Shown piece after piece: positions 35,774-44,811 of a DNA stretch of 64,000 nt (positions are counted from its first letter, which is position 1; the number at the start of each line of letters is the position of its first letter). The stretch comes from Cupriavidus sp. AU9028. GTDB taxonomy: Bacteria > Pseudomonadota > Gammaproteobacteria > Burkholderiales > Burkholderiaceae. The notes beneath the pieces were generated by a model, which saw nothing but the letters and a program-made list of their open reading frames with translations, was not told the DNA's origin and searched no databases. The translations under genes were made by a program, and so were the position numbers. The stretch lies in contig NZ_JAIMCG010000015.1 in the NCBI RefSeq assembly GCF_019795295.1, positions 1 to 64,000 of the forward strand, read 5' to 3'.

Positions 35774-37293
35774 CCGGCGCGGATGGCGGCGTTATGCCGC
35801 ACGCCGCGAGCACCGGATCCGACGCCAGGGCGGGTGGCGGCGCGGCGGGCGCCGACATCCCGGCCCGGCTCGACGCGCTGCCATGGTCGCGCTGGCACTG
35901 GCGCGTGGTGCTGGCGCTTGGCGTGGCCTGGGTGCTGGACGGCCTGGAGGTGACGCTGGTCGGCTCGCTGGGCGGCGTGCTGCAGCGTCCCGACACCCTC
36001 GGGCTGTCCGCATCCGAATTTGGCTGGTCCGGCTCGCTGTACATCGCGGGAGCCGTCGTCGGTGCGCTGGTGTTCGGGCGGCTCGCCGACCGTCTGGGGC
36101 GCAAGCGGCTCTTCCTGCTGACGCTGGCAGTCTATATGGGGGCGACGTTCGCTACCGCGTTCGCGCCCGACGTGGTCTGGTTCATGATCTGCCGCTTCGT
36201 CACCGGGCTGGGCATCGGGGGCGAGTATGCGGCGATCAACTCCGCGATCGATGAACTGGTGCCTGCCCGGGTGCGCGGCCGCGTCAGTCTCGCCATCAAT
36301 GGCAGTTTTTGGCTGGGGGCGGCCCTCGGGGCCGGCTTGAGCCTGGTGCTGCTCGATCCCCAGGTGCTCGGCGCCGAGTGGGGATGGCGCGCCTGCTTCG
36401 GGCTCGGCGCCGTCCTTGCCGTGGCGATCCTGCTGGTGCGCCGGGATGTGCCCGAAAGTCCGCGCTGGCTGGTCACGCATGGGCGCGCGGAAGAAGCAGC
36501 GAAAGTCGTGGCGGCCATCGAAGCGGCGGTCCGCCATGGCGGCCGCGCCAGTTCCCACCTGCGGATGCCGGATGACGTACCGCCGCCGGCCGCAAGCGAC
36601 CGCGCCGCCAGCGCAGTGCGGAGCCGGGTGCCGTCGCTGGCCATGGTCGCGCAGGTCATGCTCCATCGCTATCGCCGCCGCACCGTGGTCGCGCTGGCCT
36701 TGATGGTGTCGCAGGCGTTCTTCTACAACGCCATCTTCTTCACCTATGCGCTGGTGCTGACGCGCTTTTATGCGGTGCCGGACGACGCCGTGGCGCTGTA
36801 CATCTTCCCCTTCGCCCTGGGAAACGTACTGGGTCCGCTGATCCTGGGGCCGCTGTTCGACGCGGTTGGACGGCGGCGGATGATCGGCCTGACCTATTCG
36901 CTGTCCGGCGTCGGCCTGGGGTTGACCGGTTGGGCGTTCCTGACCGGGGCGCTCGACGCCCGGGGGCTGGCCTGGTGCTGGTCGGCCGTGTTCTTCCTGG
37001 CGTCGGCTGCAGCGAGTTCGGCCTACCTGACCGTCAGCGAGGTGTTTCCGCTGGAGATGCGCGCACTGGCCATCTCGATCTTCTTTGCGATCGGCACGGG
37101 CACCGGCGGCTTCCTCGGACCCGCCCTGTTCGGCATGCTGATCGAGAGCGGCGAGCGCGCAGCGGTGGCGGCTGGCTATGGGCTCGGCGCCGCGATGGTG
37201 CTGAGCGCGGGCCTGCTCGCCTGGCGTTACGGGGTGGACGCGGAGCGCAAGCCGCTCGAGGAGGTTGCCGAACCGTTGCATCGGCACCGGTAG
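35770..37293 (+). CDS. MFS transporter, sugar/organic acid type
   Basis: The 507-residue protein has twelve membrane helices and the metabolite-symporter signatures GRLADRLGRKRLF (loop 2-3), RFVTGLGIGGEYAAINSAIDE (helix 4-5) and RRDVPESPRWLVTHGRAEEA (central loop). It is probably an inner-membrane proton symporter for a carboxylic acid or similar metabolite. A Gly/Ala-rich 30-residue extension precedes helix 1. Translation is coupled to the ParB-like gene by ATGA overlap, an odd pairing with no obvious functional link. A 16-bp-arm hairpin follows 7 bp after the stop. Confidence 0.9.
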   Translation: MTGADGGVMPHAASTGSDARAGGGAAGADIPARLDALPWSRWHWRVVLALGVAWVLDGLEVTLVGSLGGVLQRPDTLGLSASEFGWSGSLYIAGAVVGALVFGRLADRLGRKRLFLLTLAVYMGATFATAFAPDVVWFMICRFVTGLGIGGEYAAINSAIDELVPARVRGRVSLAINGSFWLGAALGAGLSLVLLDPQVLGAEWGWRACFGLGAVLAVAILLVRRDVPESPRWLVTHGRAEEAAKVVAAIEAAVRHGGRASSHLRMPDDVPPPAASDRAASAVRSRVPSLAMVAQVMLHRYRRRTVVALALMVSQAFFYNAIFFTYALVLTRFYAVPDDAVALYIFPFALGNVLGPLILGPLFDAVGRRRMIGLTYSLSGVGLGLTGWAFLTGALDARGLAWCWSAVFFLASAAASSAYLTVSEVFPLEMRALAISIFFAIGTGTGGFLGPALFGMLIESGERAAVAAGYGLGAAMVLSAGLLAWRYGVDAERKPLEEVAEPLHRHR

Positions 37294-37300
37294 CGACGAC

Positions 37301-37338
37301 GCCACCATGGTGTTGCATATCGGCAACACCATGGTGGC
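37301..37338. terminator. perfect 16-bp-arm hairpin after the MFS gene
   Basis: GCCACCATGGTGTTGC (37301-37316) and GCAACACCATGGTGGC (37323-37338) are perfect complements around the loop ATATCG. No T run follows, so it is not a standard intrinsic terminator; it may protect the 3' end of the mRNA or act with Rho. CACCATGGTG within each arm is itself a palindrome. Confidence 0.6.
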
Positions 37339-37375
37339 CCGGGCGCTGGCAGAGCGAGGCAAATCTCCGTCCTGC

Positions 37376-37404
37376 TTGCTGCAACGCAGCAGTTGTTGTA
37401 TAGT
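37376..37404 (+). promoter_or_regulatory. promoter of a candidate small RNA
   Basis: TTGCTG (37376-37381) and TATAGT (37399-37404) are spaced 17 bp. The predicted start near 37411 lies only about 30 bases before a strong intrinsic terminator. Confidence 0.6.
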
Positions 37405-37410
37405 TGCATC

Positions 37411-37469
37411 TGTCTCCTCCACCACCTCGGTGGATTCCAGCCGCTCGGTTCTCCGAGCGGTTTTTTTTT
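37411..37469 (+). ncRNA. candidate small RNA (about 59 nt) with anti-Shine-Dalgarno tract
   Basis: The transcript predicted from the promoter at 37376-37404 starts TGTCTCCTCC, which can pair with Shine-Dalgarno sequences. Then comes a hairpin CCACC-ACCTC-GGTGG (37419-37433) and a perfect terminator stem CCGCTCGG-TTCT-CCGAGCGG (37441-37460) with nine T residues. There is no open frame in it. Compact size, own promoter and own terminator fit a trans-acting sRNA. It could also be an attenuated leader, but the next gene starts 220 bp downstream. Expression is unproven. Confidence 0.5.
37441..37469 (+). terminator. intrinsic terminator of the candidate sRNA
   Basis: An 8-bp perfect stem with a TTCT loop is followed by nine consecutive T residues, the strongest intrinsic terminator in the window. 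Confidence 0.92.
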
Positions 37470-37688
37470 GCCCGCATCCACCTGTATTTCAGCCCATCCT
37501 TCCCCCATCCCCGCCGATATGCCGGCGCAGGCCGGTCTATATCGGGCGGTTGCACTAAAACGGTGCGGCGTTGACAGCGGCCTGACAGGTTATGCACCGC
37601 GCCAAGGAAAACAACGCGCCGGAACCCGTTTTATTGCGATGCAGCATCCAGTGGCCTAGAGTGCTCGAGACGTTTCACGATCTCTCCG

Positions 37689-39875
37689 ATGCCCCGCTCG
37701 CCAATGCTCTCCCTTGCCGGTTTTTCGTTTCGTCCAGGCGACTACGCCCGCTTCTGGCGCCGCGGGCTGGTGTACGGGTTGTCCTTTCTGGCCTTGGCGT
37801 GGCTCGCGTGGCTGGAGGGAGATCGCGGGCTGTTCTGGTCCGCCACCGCATCGATCTGGACCTGCCTCGCCGACCCCGGTGGAACGGCGAGGCGGCGCCT
37901 GCAAGCGATGGGCGCGGTCGCGCTCGGGGGCGCGTTGGCTAGCACGGCAGGCGCCGCGCTAGCCGGCATGCCGGCGCTGGCGCTGGTCCTGGTGGTAATG
38001 GCCGGTCTTGCCGCCGGCATGATGGAAATCCGTGGTCCGGTCGCGGCGCTGTGCGCGAAGCTGTTGTATGTGGTGCTGATCGCCTCGATGTTGCAGCCGC
38101 TGACCGAAGTCTCCGGCGCCTGGTGGGCCGGAGGCGCCAACGCAGTCGGCGTAGCGTGGCTACCGCTGCGAGCGGGCATCGACTTCCTGGCCGGTGGCCT
38201 GTTCGCGTCCCTGTTTTGCCTGGCCCTGTTGCCGTCCGCATACGATGGCCGGCCCCGCACCGAAATCGTGGCGGCCTATGCGGCGCTCGACACCCTCGCG
38301 CGCCGGCTGGCATCGGTCCAGGAAGACGGCGCGCCGTCCGAGGCGCGGCTGAACGCCGACAAGCGGCGTATCCGTGAGGCCCTGGAGCAGGCGCTAGCCG
38401 CGGTACAGTCTCGTCGCGGATGGTTCGAGGCGACGGCGTTGCTCCACTACCGCTACCTGGCGGCGATGGCCGATGCGCTGTTCGCCCTGTTGATCGTTGC
38501 CGCCGAACTGCGCGGCCGCCCGGGCTATGCCAAGGTGCCTTGGCGCCATCTGGCGCGCTGCCTGGAGGATCTGCGGGCGCAGCTCCGCGATGGCCTGAAG
38601 GCGCACGGCCCCGACCTGCCAGCGCTCACGCGCGCCTCGCATCGGCAACTGCGGCACCTGCACGGTCAGCTGGCCAACGGCGGGGCGCCGCCGCTGTATC
38701 AGGCTGCGCTGTCCACGCTCGCCCGCTTTGGCGCCTTCGAGGACTGGCGCGGCGCGTTTCGCTGGCCGCGCCCCTCGCTGTGGCTAACGCTGCGGCAGTG
38801 CCGCCAGGCGCTGGTCGAACATCTCGCGCGCGACGCGCGTGTCAGCCGCCATGCGCTGCGCCTCGCCTTCGCGGGCGGTCTGAGCCTGCTGCCCGGGCAT
38901 CTGCTGGAACTGGACCACGGGTACTGGGTGGCCGTGACGGTGATCATGGTGCTGACGCCCCAGCTGCAGACCACCCGGCGGATCACGCTGCAGCGCTTCG
39001 CCGGCTCGCTTGCCGGCGCGCTGCTGGCCACGCTGATGGTCTTCATGCTGGCGCTTGGCCAGGTGCCACCGTGGCTCGCCCTGCCGATCAGCGCAGGGTG
39101 TCTTGGCCTGGCCTATAGCGCACGGCTGGCCGGGCATCTCGGCGTCTTCGCCTCGATGCTGACGCCTGCCGTGATCCTGTTTTCGTGGATCGGCGAGCCC
39201 GGCGCCGATGGCAGTCATTTCGCCGCGCTGCGGGGGCTGGATACCGCGCTCGGTTGCCTGATCGCGCTCGCCAGCTACGCCTTGCTTACCCAGCGGGCGG
39301 AAGTGTCGCGGGCACGCCGGTTCACGCTGGATGCGCTGGAGGTCCACGCCATCTATCTGCGCGCCGCGTTCTCGGCCGCGCTGGATCGACACGGCGCGTC
39401 CCAGCGGGAGGCATCGCTGGAGGCGATGCGGGTCGCGGCGGGACGCGCGTCGGTGCGGGCCGAGCAGTGTCTGGAGCAGGCCGGGTCCGACATCGCTCCG
39501 GCCACGGCCAGCGCATTCGCCAGCCTGCATGCCACGCTGCGGCGCATGGCGGCCTTGGCCGGGCTGCTGCGTGCGGAAGCGTCAGGCGGCGAGGAGGCGG
39601 GATCGGTGGCCGACGCGACGCGGCATCGGGTCGACCAGGTACGCGCAGCGCTTGCGACACTGGCGGTCCGGCCAGGGCTGCAGGATCTCAACGAGGCCGA
39701 CAGGGAAATCGCAGGCGCGCGTGCCCGCGCGGAAACAGCACACGACCGCGCTTCGCGCGACGTCTTCCTGCAGGAGCAGGTGGCGCTTGCGTGGGCCAGC
39801 ATTGCCGCGGCCCATGCCGATGCCCTCGTCCTGCGGGTGCCCCGCGCTGATGCGGTCAGGCCAGCCCGCCGTTGA
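37689..39875 (+). CDS. FUSC-family (YccS/AaeB-like) membrane protein
   Basis: The 728-residue protein has the duplicated layout of the fusaric-acid-resistance/aromatic-acid exporter family: about six membrane helices at 25-185, a cytoplasmic helical region (190-385), about five more helices (400-535) and a helical C-terminal domain. The conserved ELDHGYWVAVTVIMVLTPQ begins the second membrane half. It is probably an efflux protein for aromatic or other weak acids, without a visible HlyD-type partner. The ribosome-binding site is weak; an ATG 15 bases downstream is an alternative. Its 3' end overlaps the convergent SDR gene by 20 bp. Confidence 0.88.
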   Translation: MPRSPMLSLAGFSFRPGDYARFWRRGLVYGLSFLALAWLAWLEGDRGLFWSATASIWTCLADPGGTARRRLQAMGAVALGGALASTAGAALAGMPALALVLVVMAGLAAGMMEIRGPVAALCAKLLYVVLIASMLQPLTEVSGAWWAGGANAVGVAWLPLRAGIDFLAGGLFASLFCLALLPSAYDGRPRTEIVAAYAALDTLARRLASVQEDGAPSEARLNADKRRIREALEQALAAVQSRRGWFEATALLHYRYLAAMADALFALLIVAAELRGRPGYAKVPWRHLARCLEDLRAQLRDGLKAHGPDLPALTRASHRQLRHLHGQLANGGAPPLYQAALSTLARFGAFEDWRGAFRWPRPSLWLTLRQCRQALVEHLARDARVSRHALRLAFAGGLSLLPGHLLELDHGYWVAVTVIMVLTPQLQTTRRITLQRFAGSLAGALLATLMVFMLALGQVPPWLALPISAGCLGLAYSARLAGHLGVFASMLTPAVILFSWIGEPGADGSHFAALRGLDTALGCLIALASYALLTQRAEVSRARRFTLDALEVHAIYLRAAFSAALDRHGASQREASLEAMRVAAGRASVRAEQCLEQAGSDIAPATASAFASLHATLRRMAALAGLLRAEASGGEEAGSVADATRHRVDQVRAALATLAVRPGLQDLNEADREIAGARARAETAHDRASRDVFLQEQVALAWASIAAAHADALVLRVPRADAVRPARR

Positions 39876-40650
39876 CCCGTACCACCTGGCCGTTGATCCA
39901 GCCGCCCTCGGGACTGGCAAGAAAGGCGACGACCCCGGCGATGTCCTCGGGTTGGCCCAGGCGCTCGAGCGGCGGCATCCGCGAGAAATGCGCGATCTGC
40001 TCCTCGGTCTTGCCGGACAGAAAGAGTTCGGTGGCAACGGGGCCGGGGGCGACGGCGTTGACCGTGATCCGGCGCCCGCGCAGTTCACGCGCCACCACCA
40101 TGGTCATGCCCTCGATCGCGCCCTTGGTCGCGTTGTAAATGGCGTAGCCAGGCAGGTGCAGGGCCAGCGTCGTGCTCGAGAGATTGACGATGCGGCCGCC
40201 ATCGTTCAGCCGGCGCACCGCCTCGCGCATCGTATTGAAACTGCCCTGCACATTGATGGCGAAGATGCGCGCGTACTGCTCGTCGGTGATCTCGGCAAGC
40301 GGCGCGGTCAGCAGCATGCCAGCGTTGTTGACCAGCACGTCGACCTTGCCCAGCTCTGCCTCGGTGGTATCGAACATGCGCGCCACCGCGGCGGAGTCGG
40401 AAACGTCGGCTTGCACCGCGATCGCGCGGTGGCCCGCGCCGTTCAGTCCGGCCGCCATCGATTCCGCATCCGCCGAGCCACGCGTGTAGTTGATGGCCAC
40501 GCTGAAGCCATCGGCGGCCAGGCGTCTGGCGATGCTGGCGCCGATGCCGCGGCTGGACCCGGTCACGATGGCCACGCGCTGCGCGGGCGAAGGGCTGGTG
40601 TTGCGAACCGCGTCGGCGGAGGGCAGGGAGGAAGAGGAATTCGGCATCAT
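39856..40650 (-). CDS. short-chain dehydrogenase/reductase
   Basis: The 264-residue classical SDR has the cofactor motif VTGSSRGIGASIA (about 29-41), NNAG, the catalytic Ser in NLSSTT and Tyr/Lys in YAIYNATKGA. A basic residue after the glycine motif suggests NADP(H). It ends with a typical VVRVNGGLA tail. The start at 40650 follows AAGGAG; two consecutive ATG codons make the exact first residue uncertain by one. A Ser-rich 20-residue lead precedes the fold. The substrate cannot be deduced. Confidence 0.9.
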   Translation of the reverse strand: MMPNSSSSLPSADAVRNTSPSPAQRVAIVTGSSRGIGASIARRLAADGFSVAINYTRGSADAESMAAGLNGAGHRAIAVQADVSDSAAVARMFDTTEAELGKVDVLVNNAGMLLTAPLAEITDEQYARIFAINVQGSFNTMREAVRRLNDGGRIVNLSSTTLALHLPGYAIYNATKGAIEGMTMVVARELRGRRITVNAVAPGPVATELFLSGKTEEQIAHFSRMPPLERLGQPEDIAGVVAFLASPEGGWINGQVVRVNGGLA

Positions 40651-40784
40651 GGTTGGGCTCCTTGTCGGTGATGCCCAATGATGCTGTCCACGCGCTGCCC
40701 GATAAACGGGCAAATCCTGCGCAGGCTGTTCAGCCGGCGCAAACAATCCCCGGGTTGCGTCTCGCTTTCCCAGGGGAAAGGGCA

Positions 40785-41639
40785 TCAGCCGCGCTTGGCG
40801 TGCTGGTATGCCGAATACAGCTGGCGAAAGACCGGCCCCGGCTTGCCGCTGCCGATTGTCCTGCCGTCGATGGTGACCACCGGCAGGATTTCCTTGCTGG
40901 CGGACGACAGCAGCACCTCGTCTGCGGCGAACACCTCGTCGCGCGGGATGTCGCGCGCCACCAGCGGGATGCCGAAGCCCTCGCACAGTTCCTCGATCAG
41001 TCCGTAGCGAATGCCCTCCAGGATACGGTTGTCCTTCGTCGGCGCCGCGACCGCGCCATTGCGCACGACCCAGACGTTGGAGGCCGAGGCTTCGGTCAGC
41101 AGGCCGTCGCGGAACTGGATCGCCTCGGTAACGCCGTGGCTGGCAGCGGTCTGCGCGGCCAACACGTTGCCCAGCAGCGAGGTGGACTTGATCTGGCAGT
41201 GGAGCCAGCGGCGGTCCTCCATCGTGACGCACGCCACGCCCCGTTCCACCGCGGCGGCCGGGGGCAGGGCCATCGGGCTTGCCATCAGGAACACGGTCGG
41301 CGTGGCGTCCTTCGGAAAGGCATGCATGCGGCGGGCGACGCCGCGCGTCACCTGGATGTAGACCATCTGGTCCGGCATCGGATTGGCGCGCATCAGGTCC
41401 GCGATCAACGCACGCCAGCCGGCCTCGTCATGCGGATTCGGAATACCGATCGCGTCGAGGCTGCGCGCCAGCCGGGCCAGATGCTCCTGCGCGCGGAACG
41501 GCTTGCCGCCGTAGACCGGGATCACCTCGTACACGCCGTCGCCGAAGATGAAGCCGCGGTCCAGGACCGGGATGCGGGCGTCGGCGATAGGCAGCATCTC
41601 GCCGTTCAGGTACACGATGGAATCGGTGGGGACAGTCAT
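40785..41639 (-). CDS. dat: class IV aminotransferase, D-amino acid aminotransferase-like
   Basis: The 284-residue PLP enzyme of fold type IV has Lys151 in CQIKSTSLLGNVLA as the cofactor-binding lysine. RGFIFGDGVYEVIPVYGGKPFR near the N-terminus is typical of D-alanine aminotransferases, and the C-terminal SSASKEILPVVTIDGRTIG of the same group. It would exchange amino groups between D-amino acids and 2-oxo acids. Branched-chain aminotransferase activity is a less likely alternative. It is monocistronic. Confidence 0.87.
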   Translation of the reverse strand: MTVPTDSIVYLNGEMLPIADARIPVLDRGFIFGDGVYEVIPVYGGKPFRAQEHLARLARSLDAIGIPNPHDEAGWRALIADLMRANPMPDQMVYIQVTRGVARRMHAFPKDATPTVFLMASPMALPPAAAVERGVACVTMEDRRWLHCQIKSTSLLGNVLAAQTAASHGVTEAIQFRDGLLTEASASNVWVVRNGAVAAPTKDNRILEGIRYGLIEELCEGFGIPLVARDIPRDEVFAADEVLLSSASKEILPVVTIDGRTIGSGKPGPVFRQLYSAYQHAKRG

Positions 41640-41841
41640 GGGCGGTGCGATGGCGCTGGCTGGGTCGGAAAGAGGGCGGCGTCAGGGCAGGGCCAACGCC
41701 ACCGGCAGTCCTTCTGCATGGTAGGAAAGGACCAGCCAATTCTTTCACAGGTGAAGGCGGCGCTTCATGCCGAAGTTGCATGAGAGCCGTTGCACGGCCG
41801 GCGGCTCGACCGCGTTCAGGGAGGGAAGGCGCTGGCCTCGC

Positions 41842-42279
41842 TCAGAGCTCGGCCTGCATCAGCAGGTCCTTGTCGATGCCGCTGGCGCCCTCGGCGGCAA
41901 ATCCCGGAGCCCCGCGCACCGACGGCGGCACGGCGGCAGGCTCGAGCGGCGTGAATCCAAGCCGCATGAAGTAGCCGCTGGCGTCGCGCGAGCGCAGGAC
42001 AAGGGTCTGTACGCCGCTCTGGCGCACCTGGGATACCAGGGCTTCCATCAGCAGCTCCCCCAGACCGGCGCGGCGCCCGCGTTCAGCGACGGCAATGGCG
42101 CGCAGCACGGCGACCGACCCATACGGCTCGACGCAGGCGCAGCCGAGCATGCCCGCGGTGTCCCGCACCACCAGATACGCCCCGGGATGGTCCGGCAGGC
42201 CCTGGCAAGGCAGGCCGCAGGTAATCAAGAGACCCTTGATGTCCTGGAGATCGTATTGGGTGGCGGCATGGGGGCGCAT
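41842..42279 (-). CDS. GNAT-family N-acetyltransferase, ArsN-like
   Basis: The 145-residue protein has the acetyl-CoA motif AVAERGRRAGLGELLMEAL (about 65-85) and VEPYGSVAVLRAIAV, which resembles the ArsN group found in arsenic-resistance loci. No ars gene is nearby, so the substrate is open. The start at 42279 is preceded by GGAGAG at 4 bp spacing; a frame extending to 42423 adds 48 residues of unconvincing, Pro/Arg-rich sequence. Confidence 0.75.
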   Translation of the reverse strand: MRPHAATQYDLQDIKGLLITCGLPCQGLPDHPGAYLVVRDTAGMLGCACVEPYGSVAVLRAIAVAERGRRAGLGELLMEALVSQVRQSGVQTLVLRSRDASGYFMRLGFTPLEPAAVPPSVRGAPGFAAEGASGIDKDLLMQAEL

Positions 42280-42638
42280 CAGGCTCTCCGGTTGCACGCG
42301 GGGGACGCGGCGAAAACGTGGCACATATCGGCCGGCTGGCTGCGGCGAAAGCGTTGACGGATCAGGGGCGGCACGGTCCTCGCCCATTGCAAAAAGCGTG
42401 GGCAAAGGAAGGGCCGAAGTCAAGCCGTCCTTGCTCGTGTCATCGGGACAAATAGATGACGATGGCGATAAGGCCCAGGCCGGCGAGAGTGATCAGCAGA
42501 AAGGTGAGCACGACGACGGGCGGCGGGTTTGTTGGTTCTCCCCGAGTATCCGGCAGCGTCGTCCGGCTTGCCGTAGGCGATGGACTGATTAGCCCGAGGA
42601 TTCGTCCTACATGTCCATTCCAGCGGGAAGCAGGTGGT
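42280..42638 (-). other. intergenic stretch with a possible small membrane-protein frame
   Basis: Between the acetyltransferase and the hydrolase genes a minus-strand frame ends at 42440 with PTNPPPVVVLTFLLITLAGLGLIAIVIYLSR-like sequence: a Pro-Pro-Pro turn, one strongly hydrophobic helix and a short polar end. No good ATG, GTG or TTG precedes it outside the hydrolase gene, so it is either a gene with a rare start, a decayed gene or chance. Confidence 0.3.
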
Positions 42639-43610
42639 TCACCCGCCACCAGTTCCGGCCACGTGCAGCGGTGTCTCGTCGGCTGGCACGGGCGCCGGCA
42701 TGTCGACTTCGTCCAGCCGGTTGCCATGGGCGTCAAGTTCGGGATGCCGCGCGAAGTGCAGCGCAAACTCCGTCATCGCTTCCCAGGTGCGGCGGTGGGC
42801 AACGATGCTCGAGTGATCGGTGCCGGCGATGGTTTCGACCGCAACCGGTCCCGGCCAGGCGGCCATGAGCCGCTCCGAACACTCGTGCGGCACCACCACG
42901 TCGACTTCGGCAAGCAGCACCTTCGTCCGCTGCACGACTTTCTTGCAATGTGCGATCGAATCGAAGTGGTGTCGCATCAGCTGCCGCAAGGGGACCAGCG
43001 GAAAGCGCTTGCGCACCACCTCGATCAGCGAATCGTAGGGAGTGATCAACTGCAGGCTCTCGAAATCCTGGAGGTCGGCCAGTTGGACCGCGACGCCGGT
43101 GCCCAGGCTGCGGCCCACGACATGCACCCGCACCCCCGGCAGCACCCGGCGCAGGTGGAGCAGGAACTGGCTGGCGTCGGCCACCGCGGCGGCGGCCGAC
43201 GGCTCGCCGTCGGAATCGCCCATGCCCCGGTAATCGAAGGTGGCGAAGCCAACCTGGGCCGGTAGCCAGTCCAGGAATTTCATCGTGTCGAGCACATCTT
43301 CCCCGCGCCCGGGCAGATAAAAGAGCAGGTCCGTCACATCCTGCCGGGCGTCGGCTCGCCAGGCGTAGCCGCGCAGCATGCCGCCCGGGATCGCATGGGA
43401 GTAGGCCGTAATGCCCTCCGGCAGTTCGCGCGGTTCGCGCCGCCGGGCGTCGAACAGCAGCCGCCCCTGGTTGACCGCCAGGTATGTCCAATAGCCGATG
43501 AAGGCCCCGGCCGTCAGCGCGGCGGTGGTGGCGAGGGCCCGGTAAGGAAGGCGGGCCAGTCCACGCAGCAGGGGCCGCGTGGAAACGTCCTTGGGGTCGG
43601 TGTCATGCAT
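42639..43610 (-). CDS. alpha/beta-hydrolase, membrane-anchored
   Basis: The 323-residue protein has one N-terminal membrane helix (about 28-48) and an alpha/beta-hydrolase domain of the BEM46/ABHD13 type. The catalytic triad is visible as Ser168 (GRSLGTG), Asp237 (AEVDVVVP) and His266 (GTDHSS). FATFDYRGMGDSDGEPS is the conserved oxyanion-side loop. It is probably an inner-membrane esterase or thioesterase of unknown substrate. The stop lies 200 bp before the next gene on that strand. Confidence 0.88.
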   Translation of the reverse strand: MHDTDPKDVSTRPLLRGLARLPYRALATTAALTAGAFIGYWTYLAVNQGRLLFDARRREPRELPEGITAYSHAIPGGMLRGYAWRADARQDVTDLLFYLPGRGEDVLDTMKFLDWLPAQVGFATFDYRGMGDSDGEPSAAAAVADASQFLLHLRRVLPGVRVHVVGRSLGTGVAVQLADLQDFESLQLITPYDSLIEVVRKRFPLVPLRQLMRHHFDSIAHCKKVVQRTKVLLAEVDVVVPHECSERLMAAWPGPVAVETIAGTDHSSIVAHRRTWEAMTEFALHFARHPELDAHGNRLDEVDMPAPVPADETPLHVAGTGGG

Positions 43611-43878
43611 CGGGGCAGGCTAAACCATTCCTGTAGAGACGGCAAATCCACTCGGCCCGCGCCGGTACGAAAGTTGTTTCGCCAGGTAACGAGCGTCGCT
43701 GGGCGGCACTCCACTCCAGTAGCGCCGAAGCCTTAATAGATAAACCTAATCGACATGGTTGAAACGATGAATTTCACAAATTTCGGCGACATCCGCACAA
43801 TTCGTCCGTCGCTGCAATGAACAGCCAGCCACAAGCAAGACAGACAACTTACCCAGTATCCAGGACAGGAGAGATCTC

Positions 43879-44610
43879 ATGCTGCAATCCCGCGAAGGCC
43901 AACGCATCCCCAACGTCACGTTCCGCGTCCGCGAGAACAACGAGTGGAAGAACCTGACCACTGCCGAACTGTTCGACAACAAGACCATCGTTCTCTTCTC
44001 GCTGCCGGGCGCCTTCACCCCGACCTGTTCGTCGACCCATCTGCCCCGCTACAACGAGTTGGCGCCGGTCTTTGCCAGGCACGGTGTCGACGCCATCCTG
44101 TGCGTGTCGGTCAACGACACCTTCGTGATGAACGAGTGGGCCAAGGACCAGGAGTCGCAGAACATCGTGATGATTCCGGACGGCAACGGCGAGTTCACCG
44201 AAGGCATGGGCATGCTGGTGGACAAGGCCGACCTCGGCTTCGGCAAGCGCAGCTGGCGCTATTCGATGCTGGTGAAGAACGGCGTGGTCGAGAAGATGTT
44301 CATCGAGCCGGAAGAGCCGGGCGACCCGTTCAAGGTGTCGGACGCCGACACGATGCTGGACTATGTCGCGCCGAACGCGAAGAAGCCGGACCAGGCGGTG
44401 GTGTTCTCGAAGGAAGGCTGCCCCTTCTGCGCCAAGGCCAAGCAACTGCTGGCCGATAACGGCTACGACTACGTCGACCTGCCGCTGGAACACAAGGTCC
44501 GCGGCAAGGTGCTCGGCGCCGTGTCCGGCACGATGACCGCCCCGCAGGTATTCATCAACGGCAAGCTGATCGGCGGCGCGGAACAGCTCGAAGCGTTCCT
44601 GAAGGCCTGA
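43879..44610 (+). CDS. hybrid peroxiredoxin-glutaredoxin (Prx5-Grx)
   Basis: The 243-residue fusion has a Prx5-type peroxiredoxin domain (1-160) with the peroxidatic Cys50 in [13 protein letters not shown], and a glutaredoxin domain (172-243) with Cys181-Pro-Phe-Cys184 and the [14 protein letters not shown] substrate loop. It reduces hydrogen peroxide and alkyl hydroperoxides with glutathione, the fused domain recycling the active cysteine. AGGAGAGA precedes the start. A dihydrolipoyl-dehydrogenase-like gene follows 200 bp downstream in the same direction, but a strong hairpin lies between. Confidence 0.95.
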   Translation: MLQSREGQRIPNVTFRVRENNEWKNLTTAELFDNKTIVLFSLPGAFTPTCSSTHLPRYNELAPVFARHGVDAILCVSVNDTFVMNEWAKDQESQNIVMIPDGNGEFTEGMGMLVDKADLGFGKRSWRYSMLVKNGVVEKMFIEPEEPGDPFKVSDADTMLDYVAPNAKKPDQAVVFSKEGCPFCAKAKQLLADNGYDYVDLPLEHKVRGKVLGAVSGTMTAPQVFINGKLIGGAEQLEAFLKA

Positions 44611-44686
44611 CGCCCGGTCAATTCTCCCCCACCCGCGTCCTGCGTTTGTCCCCCGCCAAAAACGGGGCGCGGTTCCGGCAGTCGCC

Positions 44687-44718
44687 GGACCCGATGGTGG
44701 CGTGCTGCCATCGGGTCC
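44687..44718. terminator. perfect 11-bp-arm hairpin after the Prx-Grx gene
   Basis: GGACCCGATGG (44687-44697) and CCATCGGGTCC (44708-44718) pair perfectly around a 10-nt loop. No T run follows, so it may act with Rho or stabilise the upstream mRNA. A smaller CCCCG/CGGGG hairpin lies at 44651-44666. Confidence 0.55.
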
Positions 44719-44811
44719 GAGGATTGACGTTACCCAGAATTTCTCGAATCGATTGGCGCCGCCCCTAGGTGGATAAACCAGTCAACGGATCAACAGCATT
44801 TCAGGAATAAC

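Noticed and set aside
43735-43770. Possible OxyR site (ATAGATAAACC) upstream of the peroxiredoxin gene
   Set aside because: Only the first half-site resembles the consensus; the spacing and remaining half-sites do not fit.
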